From: Sphingosinicella microcystinivorans
Lineage (GTDB): Bacteria; Pseudomonadota; Alphaproteobacteria; Sphingomonadales; Sphingomonadaceae
NCBI RefSeq assembly: GCF_003634215.1
Contig: NZ_RBWX01000008.1
Coordinates: 310,001 to 374,000 of the forward strand
DNA: 64,000 nucleotides
Direction: 5' to 3'
Part shown: piece by piece, positions 45,817 through 55,480 of the stretch
Layout: every line of letters begins with the position of its first letter
Numbering within the stretch: the first letter of the stretch is position 1
The notes under the pieces: model-generated
What the model was told of the DNA's origin: nothing
The model's input: the letters and a program-made list of their open reading frames with translations, nothing else
The model's database searches: none
Position numbers and translations under genes: made by a program

Positions 45817-46433
45817 GCGTCCCTCCTCATGCTGCGTTCGGCGACCTCGCACGCGGCGAGCCATTCCGCCGCTTCGATCACCCGCTCGGCCTCCGCAATG
45901 TCGCGGCCCCAGCCGTAGAGCCCGTGCCCGCGAATAAGGTAAGCGGGCGGCGGCATGTCCGCGGCGAGAAACGGCGCAATCGCAGCCTCGATGTCGCGCA
46001 TGTCCTGGCTGTTTTCAACGATCGGCAGCATGACGTCCACCGCGTGCGTGGTCACACCCGGAAACGCCTTCGCCAACTCATGACCCCGGATCGTCCAGTT
46101 CCCGCCGAGCAACCGCGACAGCGCGACCGCTTGCGGCGAATGGCTGTGCAGCACAGCGCCCGCTTCGGGAAACCGGCGGTAGAGCGACAAATGGAGCGCC
46201 GTCTCCGCGCTTGGCCGCTTGCCGTCGAGCGATGCGCCCTCCCCGTCCACGCGCATCACGCCGTCCAGCGTCAGCCGCCCCTTGTGCCAGCCGGAAACCG
46301 TCACCGCAAAGCTGCCGTCCTCAAGCCGCACCGAATAGTTCCCGCTCGTCGCGGGCGCCCACCCGCGCGCGTCGAATGCGCGCCCCACGGCAACGATGGC
46401 CTCAGCGGCCTCGGCGAATGTGCTTGCAACCAT
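45813..46433 (-). CDS. mtnB: Methylthioribulose-1-phosphate dehydratase
   Basis: Class II aldolase-like zinc enzyme (206 residues) of methionine salvage. It has WAPATSGNYSVRL, the HxH zinc pair in VLHSHSPQAVALS, the segment WTIRGHELAKAFPG and a third His in IRGHGLYGWG. It is first in the mtnB-D-C-A operon, 65 bp from the divergent aminotransferase gene. Confidence 0.95.
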   Translation of the reverse strand: MVASTFAEAAEAIVAVGRAFDARGWAPATSGNYSVRLEDGSFAVTVSGWHKGRLTLDGVMRVDGEGASLDGKRPSAETALHLSLYRRFPEAGAVLHSHSPQAVALSRLLGGNWTIRGHELAKAFPGVTTHAVDVMLPIVENSQDMRDIEAAIAPFLAADMPPPAYLIRGHGLYGWGRDIAEAERVIEAAEWLAACEVAERSMRRDA

Positions 46434-46498
46434 GATGTTTTCTTAACCATCACGGCGGTGCTGGCGAAGCGGTTTCCGCTCACCTATGAAACATCTCC

Positions 46499-47656
46499 AT
46501 GAATCCGCTCTACGCCAACCTCCCGACCACGATCTTCGAGAAGATGTCGTTGCTTGCCCGTGAAACGGGCGCGATCAACCTTGGGCAGGGCTTCCCTGAC
46601 GCAGGCTGGCCGCGCGACGTGCTGGAAGCGGCCGCCCGCGCGCTCACCGAAGGCTACAACCAGTATCCGCCGATGCTCGGCATCCCGGAGCTGCGCCAGG
46701 CGATCGCCGATCACTACCGCCGCCATCAGGCCATCGATCTCGATTGGCAGACCGAAATCACCGTCACCTCCGGCGCGACCGAGGCGCTTGCCGCCTCTAT
46801 CTTGGCGCTCGTCAGCCCGGGCGACGAGGTGCTGATGATCCAGCCGATGTACGACGCCTATCTGCCGATGGTGAAACAGGCAGGCGGCGTGCCGAAACTG
46901 ATTCGCCTGGAGCCGCCCGAATGGCGGCTGACCGAAACGGCACTCGCGGAGGCCTTCACCCCGCGCACGCGCATCGTCCTCCTCAACAACCCGCTCAACC
47001 CCACCGCGACGATGTTCTCGGACGAAGAACTCGCCCTCCTCGCGCGTTTCGTGGTCGCGCACGACGCCGTCGTCATCAGCGACGAGGTGTGGGAGCATGT
47101 TGTGTTCGATGGCCGCGCCCATTCGCCCATCATGGCGCAGCCGGGAATGCGCGAACGCACCGTGAAGATCGGCTCTGGCGGCAAGATCTTCTCGCTCACC
47201 GGCTGGAAGGTCGGCTGGATGTGCGCCGCGCCCAGGCTCAACCAGGTACTCGCCCGCGCGCACCAGTTCCTAACGTTCACGACACCGCCGAACCTGCAGG
47301 CGGCGATCGCTTACGGCCTCGGCAAGACCGACGATTATTTCACCACGATGCGCGCCGATTTCGCCCGCTCGCGCGACCGTCTGGCAAGCGGCCTCGAAAC
47401 GGCGGGCTGGAAGACGCTGCCAAGCGCGGGCACGTATTTCCTGTCGGTCGATCTCGCCGCCTCAGGCATCGCGCTCGATGACGTGGCATTCTGCGACCGG
47501 CTGGCGCGCGAGGGCGATGTCGTCGCGATTCCCGTCTCGGCGTTCTACGCGGAAGCGCCCGTCACATCGGTGGTCCGATTCTGCTTCGCCAAAACCGACG
47601 CGACGATCGATGCCGCGCTCGAACGCATGGCGAAGGCGCGGAAGCTGTTCGGCTGA
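46499..47656 (+). CDS. Class I/II aminotransferase, probable KMTB transaminase (MtnE-like)
   Basis: A 385-residue PLP-dependent aminotransferase. Features are INLGQGFPD, the TVTSGATEAL loop, NNPLNPTATMFS, ISDEVWEHVVF and the PLP lysine Lys229 in GGKIFSLTGWKVGW. This group (YbdL/MtnE/kynurenine aminotransferase-like) prefers methionine and aromatic amino acids. It lies head-to-head with the mtn operon across only 65 bp, so it may perform the last salvage step, from 4-methylthio-2-oxobutanoate to methionine. The role is inferred from position; the fold is certain. Confidence 0.88.
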   Translation: MNPLYANLPTTIFEKMSLLARETGAINLGQGFPDAGWPRDVLEAAARALTEGYNQYPPMLGIPELRQAIADHYRRHQAIDLDWQTEITVTSGATEALAASILALVSPGDEVLMIQPMYDAYLPMVKQAGGVPKLIRLEPPEWRLTETALAEAFTPRTRIVLLNNPLNPTATMFSDEELALLARFVVAHDAVVISDEVWEHVVFDGRAHSPIMAQPGMRERTVKIGSGGKIFSLTGWKVGWMCAAPRLNQVLARAHQFLTFTTPPNLQAAIAYGLGKTDDYFTTMRADFARSRDRLASGLETAGWKTLPSAGTYFLSVDLAASGIALDDVAFCDRLAREGDVVAIPVSAFYAEAPVTSVVRFCFAKTDATIDAALERMAKARKLFG

Positions 47657-47659
47657 GAC

Positions 47660-49330
47660 TTACCCCCTCAGTTCGGCGATCATCGTTTCGCGCATCACGA
47701 ACTTCTGCACCTTGCCCGTCACCGTCATCGGGAAGGTTTCGACGATCCGCACATAGCGCGGTACCTTGTAGTGCGCGATGCGGCCGCGGCAGTGATCACG
47801 CACCTCCTCTTCGGAAAGCGCCGCGCCGCCGCGCGTCATCACCCACGCGCACAGCTCCTCGCCGTAGCGCTCGTCGGGCACGCCGATCACCTGCGCGTCG
47901 GCGATGTGCGGGTGCGTCAGCAGGAATTCCTCGACCTCGCGCGGGTAGATATTCTCGCCGCCGCGGATCACCAGGTCCTTGATACGGCCGGTGATCCGGC
48001 AATAGCCCTTGGCGTCGATCGTCGCGATGTCGCCGGTGTGCATCCAGTCGTCTTCGTCTAACGCTTCGGCGGTGCGCGCGGCATCGTCCCAGTAACCCTG
48101 CATCACCGAATAGCCGCGCGTGCAAAGCTCGCCCGGCTCACCGCGCGGCAGCGTCTCACCGTCCGGCCCGACGATCTTCACCGCAAGGTGCGGCTGCACG
48201 CGGCCCACCGTGGAGACACGCTCCTCGATCGGATCGTCCATCGCACTCTGGAAGCTCACCGGGCTCGTTTCGGTCATGCCGTAGGCGATCGTCACCTGAT
48301 GCATCCCCAGCCGGTCGATCACCTCGCGCATCGTCGCGATCGGGCACGGTGAACCCGCCATGATGCCGGTGCGCAGCGACGACACGTCGAAGCTGTCGAA
48401 CTCCGGCCGTCCGAGCACGGCGATGAACATGGTGGGCACGCCGTACAGCGCCGTGCACCGCTCCGCCGCCACCGTTTCCAGCACCGCGAGCGGATCGAAG
48501 GCCTCCGCAGGATAGACCATCGTGGCGCCGTGCGTCAGGCAGGCGAGGTTCCCCATCACCATGCCGAAGCAGTGGTAGAGCGGCACGGGAATACAAACCT
48601 TGTCGGCCTTCGAAAGCCCGATGCCCGCGCCGACAAAATAGCCGTTGTTGAGGATGTTCCTGTGCGTCAGCGTCGCGCCCTTGGGGAAGCCCGTGGTGCC
48701 GCTGGTGAACTGGATGTTCACCGCATCGTGCGCATCGATGGGGATCGCCGCGAGCTGCGCCGCGTCCACCGCGCCCTCCAGATCGCCGAAGCGAAGGCAG
48801 CCCGCGTGCGCTTCCTCGCCGATCGTGGCGACGAGGCGCAAATCCGGCAGCGCCCGCGCGCGCAGCGTGCCGGGCGTCGCCGCTGCAAGCTCCGGCATCA
48901 CCTCGCGCAGCATGGCAACATAGTCGCTCGTCTTGTGCCGCACCGCCGTCACCAGCGCGCGGCATCCCACCTTCTTCAGCGCGTATTCGACCTCGCTCGT
49001 CCGGTATGCGGGATTAATCGTCACGAGGATCATGCCCGCCGTCGCGGTTGCGAATTGCAGGATTGTCCATTCCGCACAGTTCGGCGCCCAGATGCCCACG
49101 CGATCGCCGGGGCGGATGCCCGCCGCCAGCAGCCCGCAGGCCACCGCGTCGCTGCGGCGCTTCAGCTCCGCCCACGTCAGCCGCACGCCCTGATGGCGAA
49201 CGACGAGCGCCTCGCCGTCTGGATCGCGCGCCGCCGCCTCGGCCAGCATCGCGCCGATCGTCTTCTCGATCAGCGGCGGTTCGCTCGCCCCGACAACATG
49301 GCTCAGCTCTTGAGATTCTCCCCGGACCAT
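47660..49330 (-). CDS. AMP-binding acyl-CoA synthetase (FadD/medium-chain-like)
   Basis: A 556-residue adenylate-forming ligase that couples a carboxylic acid to CoA. Motifs are [16 protein letters not shown] (P-loop), YGMTETSP (A5), [34 protein letters not shown] and the catalytic Lys region VTGKVQKF at the C-terminus. The start overlaps the end of the neighbouring ligase by 28 bases, showing coupling. It is the last gene of the amine dehydrogenase run. The acid chain cannot be read from sequence; an acid from the amine pathway is inferred. Confidence 0.87.
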   Translation of the reverse strand: MVRGESQELSHVVGASEPPLIEKTIGAMLAEAAARDPDGEALVVRHQGVRLTWAELKRRSDAVACGLLAAGIRPGDRVGIWAPNCAEWTILQFATATAGMILVTINPAYRTSEVEYALKKVGCRALVTAVRHKTSDYVAMLREVMPELAAATPGTLRARALPDLRLVATIGEEAHAGCLRFGDLEGAVDAAQLAAIPIDAHDAVNIQFTSGTTGFPKGATLTHRNILNNGYFVGAGIGLSKADKVCIPVPLYHCFGMVMGNLACLTHGATMVYPAEAFDPLAVLETVAAERCTALYGVPTMFIAVLGRPEFDSFDVSSLRTGIMAGSPCPIATMREVIDRLGMHQVTIAYGMTETSPVSFQSAMDDPIEERVSTVGRVQPHLAVKIVGPDGETLPRGEPGELCTRGYSVMQGYWDDAARTAEALDEDDWMHTGDIATIDAKGYCRITGRIKDLVIRGGENIYPREVEEFLLTHPHIADAQVIGVPDERYGEELCAWVMTRGGAALSEEEVRDHCRGRIAHYKVPRYVRIVETFPMTVTGKVQKFVMRETMIAELRG

Positions 49331-50904
49331 TCCTGCTCCCTCAATTCCTTGCGCCGGATTTTGCCGCTCACCGTCTTCGGCAGCGATGCGACGAACTCGA
49401 TCTTGCGCGGATACTTATAGGGCGCCGTCGTGGATTTCACATGCGTTTGCAAAGCCTCGACGAGCGCGTCCGATGCGGCGTGCCCGGCAGCGAGCACCAC
49501 GAACGCCTTCACCACCTCGCCGCGCGTCGGGTCGGGGCTGGCCACAACCGCGCTCTCGGCGACCGCAGGGTGCTCGAACAGCGCGCTTTCCACCTCGAAC
49601 GGCCCGATCCGGTATCCGGCCGAAAGGATCACATCGTCGGCGCGGCCCACGAACCAGAAGAAGCCGTCTTCGTCCACGAAGGCGCGGTCTCCGGTCAGAT
49701 ACCAACCGTCGCGGAACACGCTCGCCGTGCGCTCATCGTCGTCGCGGTAACCCAGAAACAGCCCCGGCGGACGCCCTTCCGCGACGCGCAGCGCGATGTC
49801 GCCTTCCTCACCCGGAGGCAGGCGTTCACCCGCCTCGCCGATCACGGCAAGGTCGATGCCGGGCGCAGGCTTGCCCATCGCGCCTTGGCGCTCCGCGCCT
49901 TCGCGGTTGCAGCACAGCATCACCGTTTCGGTCTGGCCGTAGCCATCATGGATCGAAAGCCCCGTCGCCGCGCGCCACAGGTCGATCACCTCGGGGTTAA
50001 GCGGTTCGCCCGCGCTCACGCAGCGCCGCAGCGTCTCGAAGCGCCGCGTGCCGAGATCGGAGCGCACGAACATGCGGTATGCGGTCGGCGGCGCGCACAG
50101 CGTCGTCACCGGATATTTGCCGAGGAGGCCAAGCACTGCCTCCGCATCGAAGCCCGGCGCGTGATAGGCAAAGATTCCCGCGCCCATCATCCACGGCGCA
50201 AACAGGCTGGACCACGCCGCCTTCGCCCAGCCCGTGTCGGAGACGTTCCACATCAGATCGCCGGGGCCGAGATCGAGCCAGGTGCGCGCGGTGATCTCGT
50301 GCGCGAGCGGATAGCCCGCGCCGTGGATCGTCATCTTCGGGTTTCCGGTGGTGCCGCTGGTGAAATAGCAGAGCGCCGGATCGTCGAACGCGGTGTCGGC
50401 GATCTCAGCAAGCGGCGCCGCCTTCGCCGCAAGCGCCGAATAATCGCCCCAGCCCGAACGCGGCCCGCCGATATGCAGCTTCGCGATTTTGTCGTCACCA
50501 AGCGCGGCATCCACGCGGTCAGCGATATCGGCGCCCGCGATCACGCAGACGGCCTTTGCCGCTGCGCGGCGATAGGCGATGTCCTTGGGCATCAGCTGCA
50601 CGGTGCCGGGCGAGGCAATCGCGCCGAGCCGCAGGCAACCGAGCATCAGCTCCCACCATTCGAGTTCGCGCGCCAGCAGAATCAGCACCGTATCGCCGCG
50701 CTGCACGCCTGCGTCTTTCAGAACGGCAGCAGCCTTCGCCGCCCGTCCATCGAGCGCGGCGAAGCTGATGTCCTCTACACGCCCGCCCGCATCGACCCAC
50801 AGCAAGGCACGATCCTGCCCGCGTTCGCGCGCGAGCATCTGCATCCGATCCCGCGCGAAATTGGTTCGCGCGGGCGGATTCCACTCGAAAGACTGCTCCG
50901 TCAT
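49303..50904 (-). CDS. AMP-binding acyl-CoA synthetase (AcsM/acetyl-CoA-synthetase-like)
   Basis: A 533-residue ligase of the same superfamily but a different branch, resembling medium-chain and aryl acid (AcsM) ligases. P-loop [18 protein letters not shown]5 [33 protein letters not shown], and the catalytic Lys in [13 protein letters not shown]. It overlaps aldehyde dehydrogenase at its start by 4 bases. Two ligases of separate branches in one run suggest two acid products or two substrate ranges, for example arylacetic and short-chain acids. Confidence 0.87.
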   Translation of the reverse strand: MTEQSFEWNPPARTNFARDRMQMLARERGQDRALLWVDAGGRVEDISFAALDGRAAKAAAVLKDAGVQRGDTVLILLARELEWWELMLGCLRLGAIASPGTVQLMPKDIAYRRAAAKAVCVIAGADIADRVDAALGDDKIAKLHIGGPRSGWGDYSALAAKAAPLAEIADTAFDDPALCYFTSGTTGNPKMTIHGAGYPLAHEITARTWLDLGPGDLMWNVSDTGWAKAAWSSLFAPWMMGAGIFAYHAPGFDAEAVLGLLGKYPVTTLCAPPTAYRMFVRSDLGTRRFETLRRCVSAGEPLNPEVIDLWRAATGLSIHDGYGQTETVMLCCNREGAERQGAMGKPAPGIDLAVIGEAGERLPPGEEGDIALRVAEGRPPGLFLGYRDDDERTASVFRDGWYLTGDRAFVDEDGFFWFVGRADDVILSAGYRIGPFEVESALFEHPAVAESAVVASPDPTRGEVVKAFVVLAAGHAASDALVEALQTHVKSTTAPYKYPRKIEFVASLPKTVSGKIRRKELREQEWSGENLKS

Positions 50905-52304
50905 CGCGCTTCGTTGATGATCTGCACCTGCGTGAACTCATGCAGGCCTTCCTCGGCGAACTCCACGCCGATGCCGGATTGCTTGGCGCCGCCGAAGGGA
51001 ATGTTCGGCCCGAAATCGAGGTGCTTGTTGATCCACACCGTACCCGAATCCATGCGCGTGGCGATGTCGTAGGCGGTGTCGCGGTCCTTGCCCCACACCG
51101 AACCACCAAGCCCCCACGGCGAGGCATTGGCGCGTTCCAGCGCCTCTTCCGCATCGTCGTAGCGGATCACCGGCAGCACGGGACCGAACTGTTCCTCGTC
51201 AACGATGCGCGAGCCGTCCGAAACGTCGCGCACGATGGTCGGGCGGATGAAGTATCCAGGCCGGTCCACGGTCTCGCCGCCCGCGATGATCGTACCTGCG
51301 GCGCGCGCGTCGTCCAGGAAGCCCTTCACCTTCTCATACTGCATCTTGTTCTGCAGCGGGCCGATCTGCGCGCCCTGCGCGAGGCCGTCGTCGACGATCG
51401 CCGCGTCCGCCAGCTTCGCAAGCTCCGCGCACAGATCCTCGTAGATCGAGGAATGCGCATAGACGCGCTTCACCGCGAGACACACCTGCCCCGCGTTCAT
51501 CATCGCCGCGCCGAAGATGCCGGGCGCGATTGCCTTCGGATCGGCATCGGGCAGCACGATCGCCGCGTCGTTGCCGCCGAGTTCGAGCGTGATGCGTTTA
51601 ATCGTGGACGCCGCGCTCGCCATCACCTTCTTGCCGGTCTCCGTGGAGCCGGTGAACGAGATCTTGGCGATATCCGGATGCGTCGTCAGCTTGCCGCCGA
51701 GATCATTCTGGTCGGTGACGATGTTGATAACGCCCGCCGGGAAAATCTCCGCGCAGAGTTCACCCAGTTTCAGTGTCGTCAACGGTGTCGTCGGCGCAGG
51801 CTTGATGACGATCGTGTTGCCCGCGAGCAGCGCCACCGGCATCTTGAACGCCACGATCAGCACCGGGAAATTCCACGGAATGATCGCACCGACCACGCCC
51901 AGCGGCTTCCGCCGCATCTCGACGCGGCGGTTGTCATTATCCTCAAGAATGCGATCGCTGAGTTCCAGCGTCGCGAGGTAGCGCATGAACGCCGCCGTAT
52001 AGGCGATTTCCGCCGTCGATTCGGAGAGCGGCTTGCCCTGTTCCTGCGTCAGCAACCGCGCAAGACTGTCCGTCTTCGCCTCGATCGCGTCGGCAAGTTT
52101 CAGGAGGAGATCACGGCGTTCCTGCATGGAACGCCGCGACCATGCGGGGAAGGCCGCCTTCGCCGCCGCAACAGCAGCGTCGAGCTGAGCTTCCGATCCA
52201 CGCGGACAGACGGCGAGCACCTCTTCCGTCGCCGGGTTGATGACATCCATCGTCATATCGCCCGGCACCAGCGTGCCGCCGATCAGCAGCCGATAGTCGT
52301 CCAT
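50901..52304 (-). CDS. NAD(P)-dependent aldehyde dehydrogenase
   Basis: A 467-residue ALDH-superfamily enzyme oxidising an aldehyde to its acid. Catalytic Cys275 is in NAGQVCLAVKR, the general base Glu241 in ELGGN, and Asn145 in IIPWNFPV. It lacks a signal peptide, so it is cytoplasmic. It stands between the TonB receptor (28 bp) and an acyl-CoA ligase (4-base overlap), so it should take the aldehyde made by the amine dehydrogenase after that enters the cell. Confidence 0.9.
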   Translation of the reverse strand: MDDYRLLIGGTLVPGDMTMDVINPATEEVLAVCPRGSEAQLDAAVAAAKAAFPAWSRRSMQERRDLLLKLADAIEAKTDSLARLLTQEQGKPLSESTAEIAYTAAFMRYLATLELSDRILEDNDNRRVEMRRKPLGVVGAIIPWNFPVLIVAFKMPVALLAGNTIVIKPAPTTPLTTLKLGELCAEIFPAGVINIVTDQNDLGGKLTTHPDIAKISFTGSTETGKKVMASAASTIKRITLELGGNDAAIVLPDADPKAIAPGIFGAAMMNAGQVCLAVKRVYAHSSIYEDLCAELAKLADAAIVDDGLAQGAQIGPLQNKMQYEKVKGFLDDARAAGTIIAGGETVDRPGYFIRPTIVRDVSDGSRIVDEEQFGPVLPVIRYDDAEEALERANASPWGLGGSVWGKDRDTAYDIATRMDSGTVWINKHLDFGPNIPFGGAKQSGIGVEFAEEGLHEFTQVQIINEAR

Positions 52305-52332
52305 AATCGATCCTTCCCCAGTATCTTCGTCT

Positions 52333-54537
52333 TTAGAACTTGTGACCCACCGTCACGCCGTAAGTGCGCGGCGCGGAGATGTGATTATAATCGAAACCGA
52401 AGCCTGCGAGGAGATCGACGCGCGAGGTAAAGTAGAACTTGTTGCCAAGGTTCTTGCCCCAGATCGATGCGTTCCAGCGCCCGTCCGCAGTCTCATAATC
52501 GATGTGCGCGCCGAGGATCGCGTAGCTGCCCTGCTGCAACCGCGGCACATTCAGCACTTCGAAATACTGGCTCGACGAATAGCTCACATCGCCGTGAAGG
52601 CTCAGCTTGCCGCTATCCGAATCCATGGCCGTCACATCAACGCCTCCGTTGAAGGTCAGCGAAGGTGCATTCGACAGTTCGTTGCCCGAAACGTCGACAC
52701 CGCTCACCGTGCCCTTCTTGATCTTGGAATCGAGAAGGCCGACGCCGGCGCGGAGACTGAGCATGTCGTTCGCGCGAACGCTGAGTTCGGCCTCGCCGCC
52801 CATGATCCGCGATTTATCGATGTTCAGCAGCGTCTGCGCTGCGGTTCCAGGATCGACGTTGATGAACTGCTGATTGCGATAATCATAATAGAAGGCCGCG
52901 AGATTGAGCGTAACCGAGCGGCCCGCGAACTGCGTTTTGGCACCGATCTCGTATGCGTTCACTTTTTCCGGTTTCGCGATCGAAAGCTCGGATGGATCGA
53001 AGAACGCCTGCGCGTTGAAACTGCTCGCGCGGTACCCCCGGCTGTAATGTGCATACAGAAGATTGCCGTCGGCGAGCTTGTAATCGAAGCCGATCTTCCC
53101 GGAGATATTGTCGGTGCTGTATTTCAGGCTCGACGGCGGGATCAGGTTTACCACCAGCACACCGTTCGGGCCGAGCGCATTCGATTCGAAATCGCTCTGC
53201 CGTCCCGTGTCGTGCGTGTAGCGAAGGCCGCCGCGCAGCGTGATCGAGTCGGTGATGTCGTAATTCATGTCGGTGTAGAGCGCGAAGCTCTTCTTCACCT
53301 GGTTGAAGCTGTTGGCGAACAGGCAGCCGAGCGGAAGGCCGATCGCGCAGTCCGCATCCGTCACGCCGGGGACACCATCCGAATCGACATCTTTGCCGAT
53401 TTCGAAGGTGGTGCTGTTGAACACCTTCTCGCGGTTGTAATAGGCGACGAGGATGAAATCGAACGGACCGCCCGTGTCGCTCGTCAGCCGCAGATCCTGC
53501 GCGAACTGGTTCGCCTTGTCGTAATACGGGATCTCCAGCAGTTCGGTCGCCGTCCCGTCGGTATCTTCATAGAACGAGAGCTTGCCCTTGTCCCACGAGG
53601 TGATGCTGGTGACGGTGAGCGTATCCGACACGTCGATGTTGCCGGTGAGCGCCAGTGAATAGGTGCGCGCGCGGCGGCGTTCGGTGACGTTCGCCTCGAT
53701 CTCGCGCTTGCCGAGACCGACGCGATGCACCTCCGTAGGCTGCGCGTAGATGCCATAGTTGCGCGGGTTCTGATAGCTCGTCGAACCGCGCAGCACGAAC
53801 CGCACCCCGTCCGAAGGCTCCAGCAGCACGGAAGCGCGCACCGCATATTCGCGCACGCTCGCAAGGTCCGGCTCGCCCGGCAACTGGTTCTTGAACCAGC
53901 CGTCCGCGCGCGCGAAGGTGAAGGCGACGCGCGCCGCGGCCTTTTCGCCCATGGGCATATTGATGGCGCCGCTCGCATCCATGCGGTTGTAATTGCCATA
54001 GCCGAGATTGAGATAACCGCTCGTCTCGCCGAGTTCCGGTGCGCGGCTGATGAGGTTCACGGCGCCGCCCGTGGTGTTCTTGCCGTACAGCGTGCCCTGC
54101 GGGCCGCGCAGCACTTCGACACGTTCAAGGTCGTACATCGCGACGCCGAGGAACGCGAAATTCCCCTTGTAGACTTCGTCGTAATAGGTCGCGACCGGGC
54201 TCGACTGGTTGAGGCTGTAATCGGACATCGAAACGCCGCGCAGCGCGAAGATCGGCGTGTTGTCGCCAACGATGCTGGTGAGCTGCAGGTTCGCCACCTT
54301 GGTGACGAGGTCATCCGCGTTCGTCACGCGCGATTTCGAAAGCTGATCACCGCCGATCGCGGAGACCGAAATCGGCACGTCCTGAAGCCGCTCGGCGCGC
54401 TTCGTCGCGGTAATGACGATTTCCGTATCGGCTGGCGCCGCTTCGGTATTTTCCTGTGCCTGCGCGATACCGGCAGTGCCCGCGAGCAGGACCGGCAAGA
54501 TGGTGGCGGACAGTGCCGCGCGTCCTGAAATCTTCAT
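52333..54537 (-). CDS. TonB-dependent outer-membrane receptor in the amine dehydrogenase locus
   Basis: A 734-residue receptor. A Sec signal ends near GIAQAQ, then the TonB box region EIVITATKR, the plug (residues about 40-170, with LRGVSMSDYSL, EVLRGPQGTLYGKNTTGG) and a 22-strand barrel ending YGVTVGHKF. This sphingomonad type takes up many organic compounds, not only siderophores. AAGGGGAAGG lies upstream of the ATG. Starting 29 bp after the second cytochrome gene and lying before aldehyde dehydrogenase, it probably brings in the amine substrate or a precursor; metal uptake is the alternative. Confidence 0.9.
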   Translation of the reverse strand: MKISGRAALSATILPVLLAGTAGIAQAQENTEAAPADTEIVITATKRAERLQDVPISVSAIGGDQLSKSRVTNADDLVTKVANLQLTSIVGDNTPIFALRGVSMSDYSLNQSSPVATYYDEVYKGNFAFLGVAMYDLERVEVLRGPQGTLYGKNTTGGAVNLISRAPELGETSGYLNLGYGNYNRMDASGAINMPMGEKAAARVAFTFARADGWFKNQLPGEPDLASVREYAVRASVLLEPSDGVRFVLRGSTSYQNPRNYGIYAQPTEVHRVGLGKREIEANVTERRRARTYSLALTGNIDVSDTLTVTSITSWDKGKLSFYEDTDGTATELLEIPYYDKANQFAQDLRLTSDTGGPFDFILVAYYNREKVFNSTTFEIGKDVDSDGVPGVTDADCAIGLPLGCLFANSFNQVKKSFALYTDMNYDITDSITLRGGLRYTHDTGRQSDFESNALGPNGVLVVNLIPPSSLKYSTDNISGKIGFDYKLADGNLLYAHYSRGYRASSFNAQAFFDPSELSIAKPEKVNAYEIGAKTQFAGRSVTLNLAAFYYDYRNQQFINVDPGTAAQTLLNIDKSRIMGGEAELSVRANDMLSLRAGVGLLDSKIKKGTVSGVDVSGNELSNAPSLTFNGGVDVTAMDSDSGKLSLHGDVSYSSSQYFEVLNVPRLQQGSYAILGAHIDYETADGRWNASIWGKNLGNKFYFTSRVDLLAGFGFDYNHISAPRTYGVTVGHKF

Positions 54538-54566
54538 AATAAACCTTCCCCTTTTGTTTCCCCGAA

Positions 54567-55037
54567 TTATGTGTCGCCGCCCTCCGCAAGAGCATTGATC
54601 TTCTCGATCAGTTCCGCCCGCACGGCAGGCGCTTCGGTGCGGAGCGGTGCCTTGCGCAGCTTGCCGATCTCGCTTGCCGAATAGGGTTTGAAACCGGCGG
54701 GCATGTGCGCGCCGTCGAAGCGGTAAAGTGTCCAGTTCAGAAGGTCCGCGAGTTCCGCGTCGCTGATCGGCGCGGTCGCGACGCCCGGCACGCGCCCCAG
54801 ATACTCGCGCCCGCCGGGCACGTGCAGGAACTTCGCCACCACCCCCGCCATCGCGGGTGTCGTCGCAGCCGTACCGGTCGCGTCCGGCCGGTGGCACCCC
54901 TGGCATTTCAGAATCCAGTTCTGCCGCGCGAGCGCCGGATTGGAAACGCCGCTGTCTTGAAGGGCGCCCTGCGCAGCGAGCCCCGCCCCGGCAATTCCGG
55001 CGAGGGCTGCGAATGCGAGGGCACCGCGCAGCATCAT
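54567..55037 (-). CDS. Secreted mono-haem cytochrome c (first of two)
   Basis: A 156-residue precursor with a Sec signal (MMLRGALAFAALAGIAGAGLAA) and the haem-binding motif CQGCH; the likely axial Met is in AHMPAGFKPYS. It follows the other cytochrome gene with a 4-base overlap and precedes the TonB receptor. In the aau cluster of Alcaligenes faecalis a small mono-haem cytochrome c follows the light-chain gene; here there are two. It may accept electrons from the amine dehydrogenase. A start at the second Met (55034) is possible. Confidence 0.86.
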   Translation of the reverse strand: MMLRGALAFAALAGIAGAGLAAQGALQDSGVSNPALARQNWILKCQGCHRPDATGTAATTPAMAGVVAKFLHVPGGREYLGRVPGVATAPISDAELADLLNWTLYRFDGAHMPAGFKPYSASEIGKLRKAPLRTEAPAVRAELIEKINALAEGGDT

Positions 55038-55480
55038 TTGATCGCGGCCTTAAGCTCGGCGACCTGCCGCGGCGTCAGCGCCGCGCCGGCCTTGCGGATG
55101 TCGCCCACCTCGTCGGCGCTGAACCGCGTCACCTTCTTGTCGGCCGAAGCGATCGTATCGAGCACATGGTTCAGAACCGCCGCGACCTCATCATCCTTCA
55201 TCGGCTGCGCGGGCATCACGCCGCGATAGGTCTTGCCGTCGACCACGAGCGGCCCGGCAAGGCCGCGCGTGACGGCCAGCACGAGAAAACGTCGACCGTC
55301 CGGCTTTGCCGCAAGCGCTGCAGGCTCCGCCTTCAGCGAAGGAAACGCGCCGGGCACACCCGCGCCGGTCGCGAGGTGGCACGCAGCGCAGCGCTTGTAG
55401 AGCGCCGGACCGTCTGCGGCCTCTGCAGCAGCGGGCAGCGCCATCAGCACCATTGCGGCCCCGATACGCAGCATCGTCAT
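55034..55480 (-). CDS. Secreted mono-haem cytochrome c (second)
   Basis: A 148-residue precursor: signal MTMLRIGAAMVLMALPAAAEA, haem motif CAACH in YKRCAACHLATGAGVPGAFP, and a probable axial Met in GVMPAQPM. It belongs to the class I cytochrome c type. Its start overlaps the light-chain stop (ATGA), so it is made in step with the enzyme, which favours a role as direct electron acceptor in place of amicyanin or azurin, neither of which is encoded here. Confidence 0.88.
   Translation of the reverse strand: MTMLRIGAAMVLMALPAAAEAADGPALYKRCAACHLATGAGVPGAFPSLKAEPAALAAKPDGRRFLVLAVTRGLAGPLVVDGKTYRGVMPAQPMKDDEVAAVLNHVLDTIASADKKVTRFSADEVGDIRKAGAALTPRQVAELKAAIK

Noticed and set aside
46434-46498. Possible SAM-sensing riboswitch between mtnB and the aminotransferase
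   Set aside because: The 65-bp spacer has a weak hairpin (AGCGG-TTT-CCGCT) and distant GATGTTT/AAACATC arms, but I could not match it to the SAM-II, SAM/SAH or SAM-V consensus.
54567-55480. One of the two cytochromes being MauG
   Set aside because: MauG is a di-haem protein of about 350-400 residues; these are about 150 residues with one CxxCH each.
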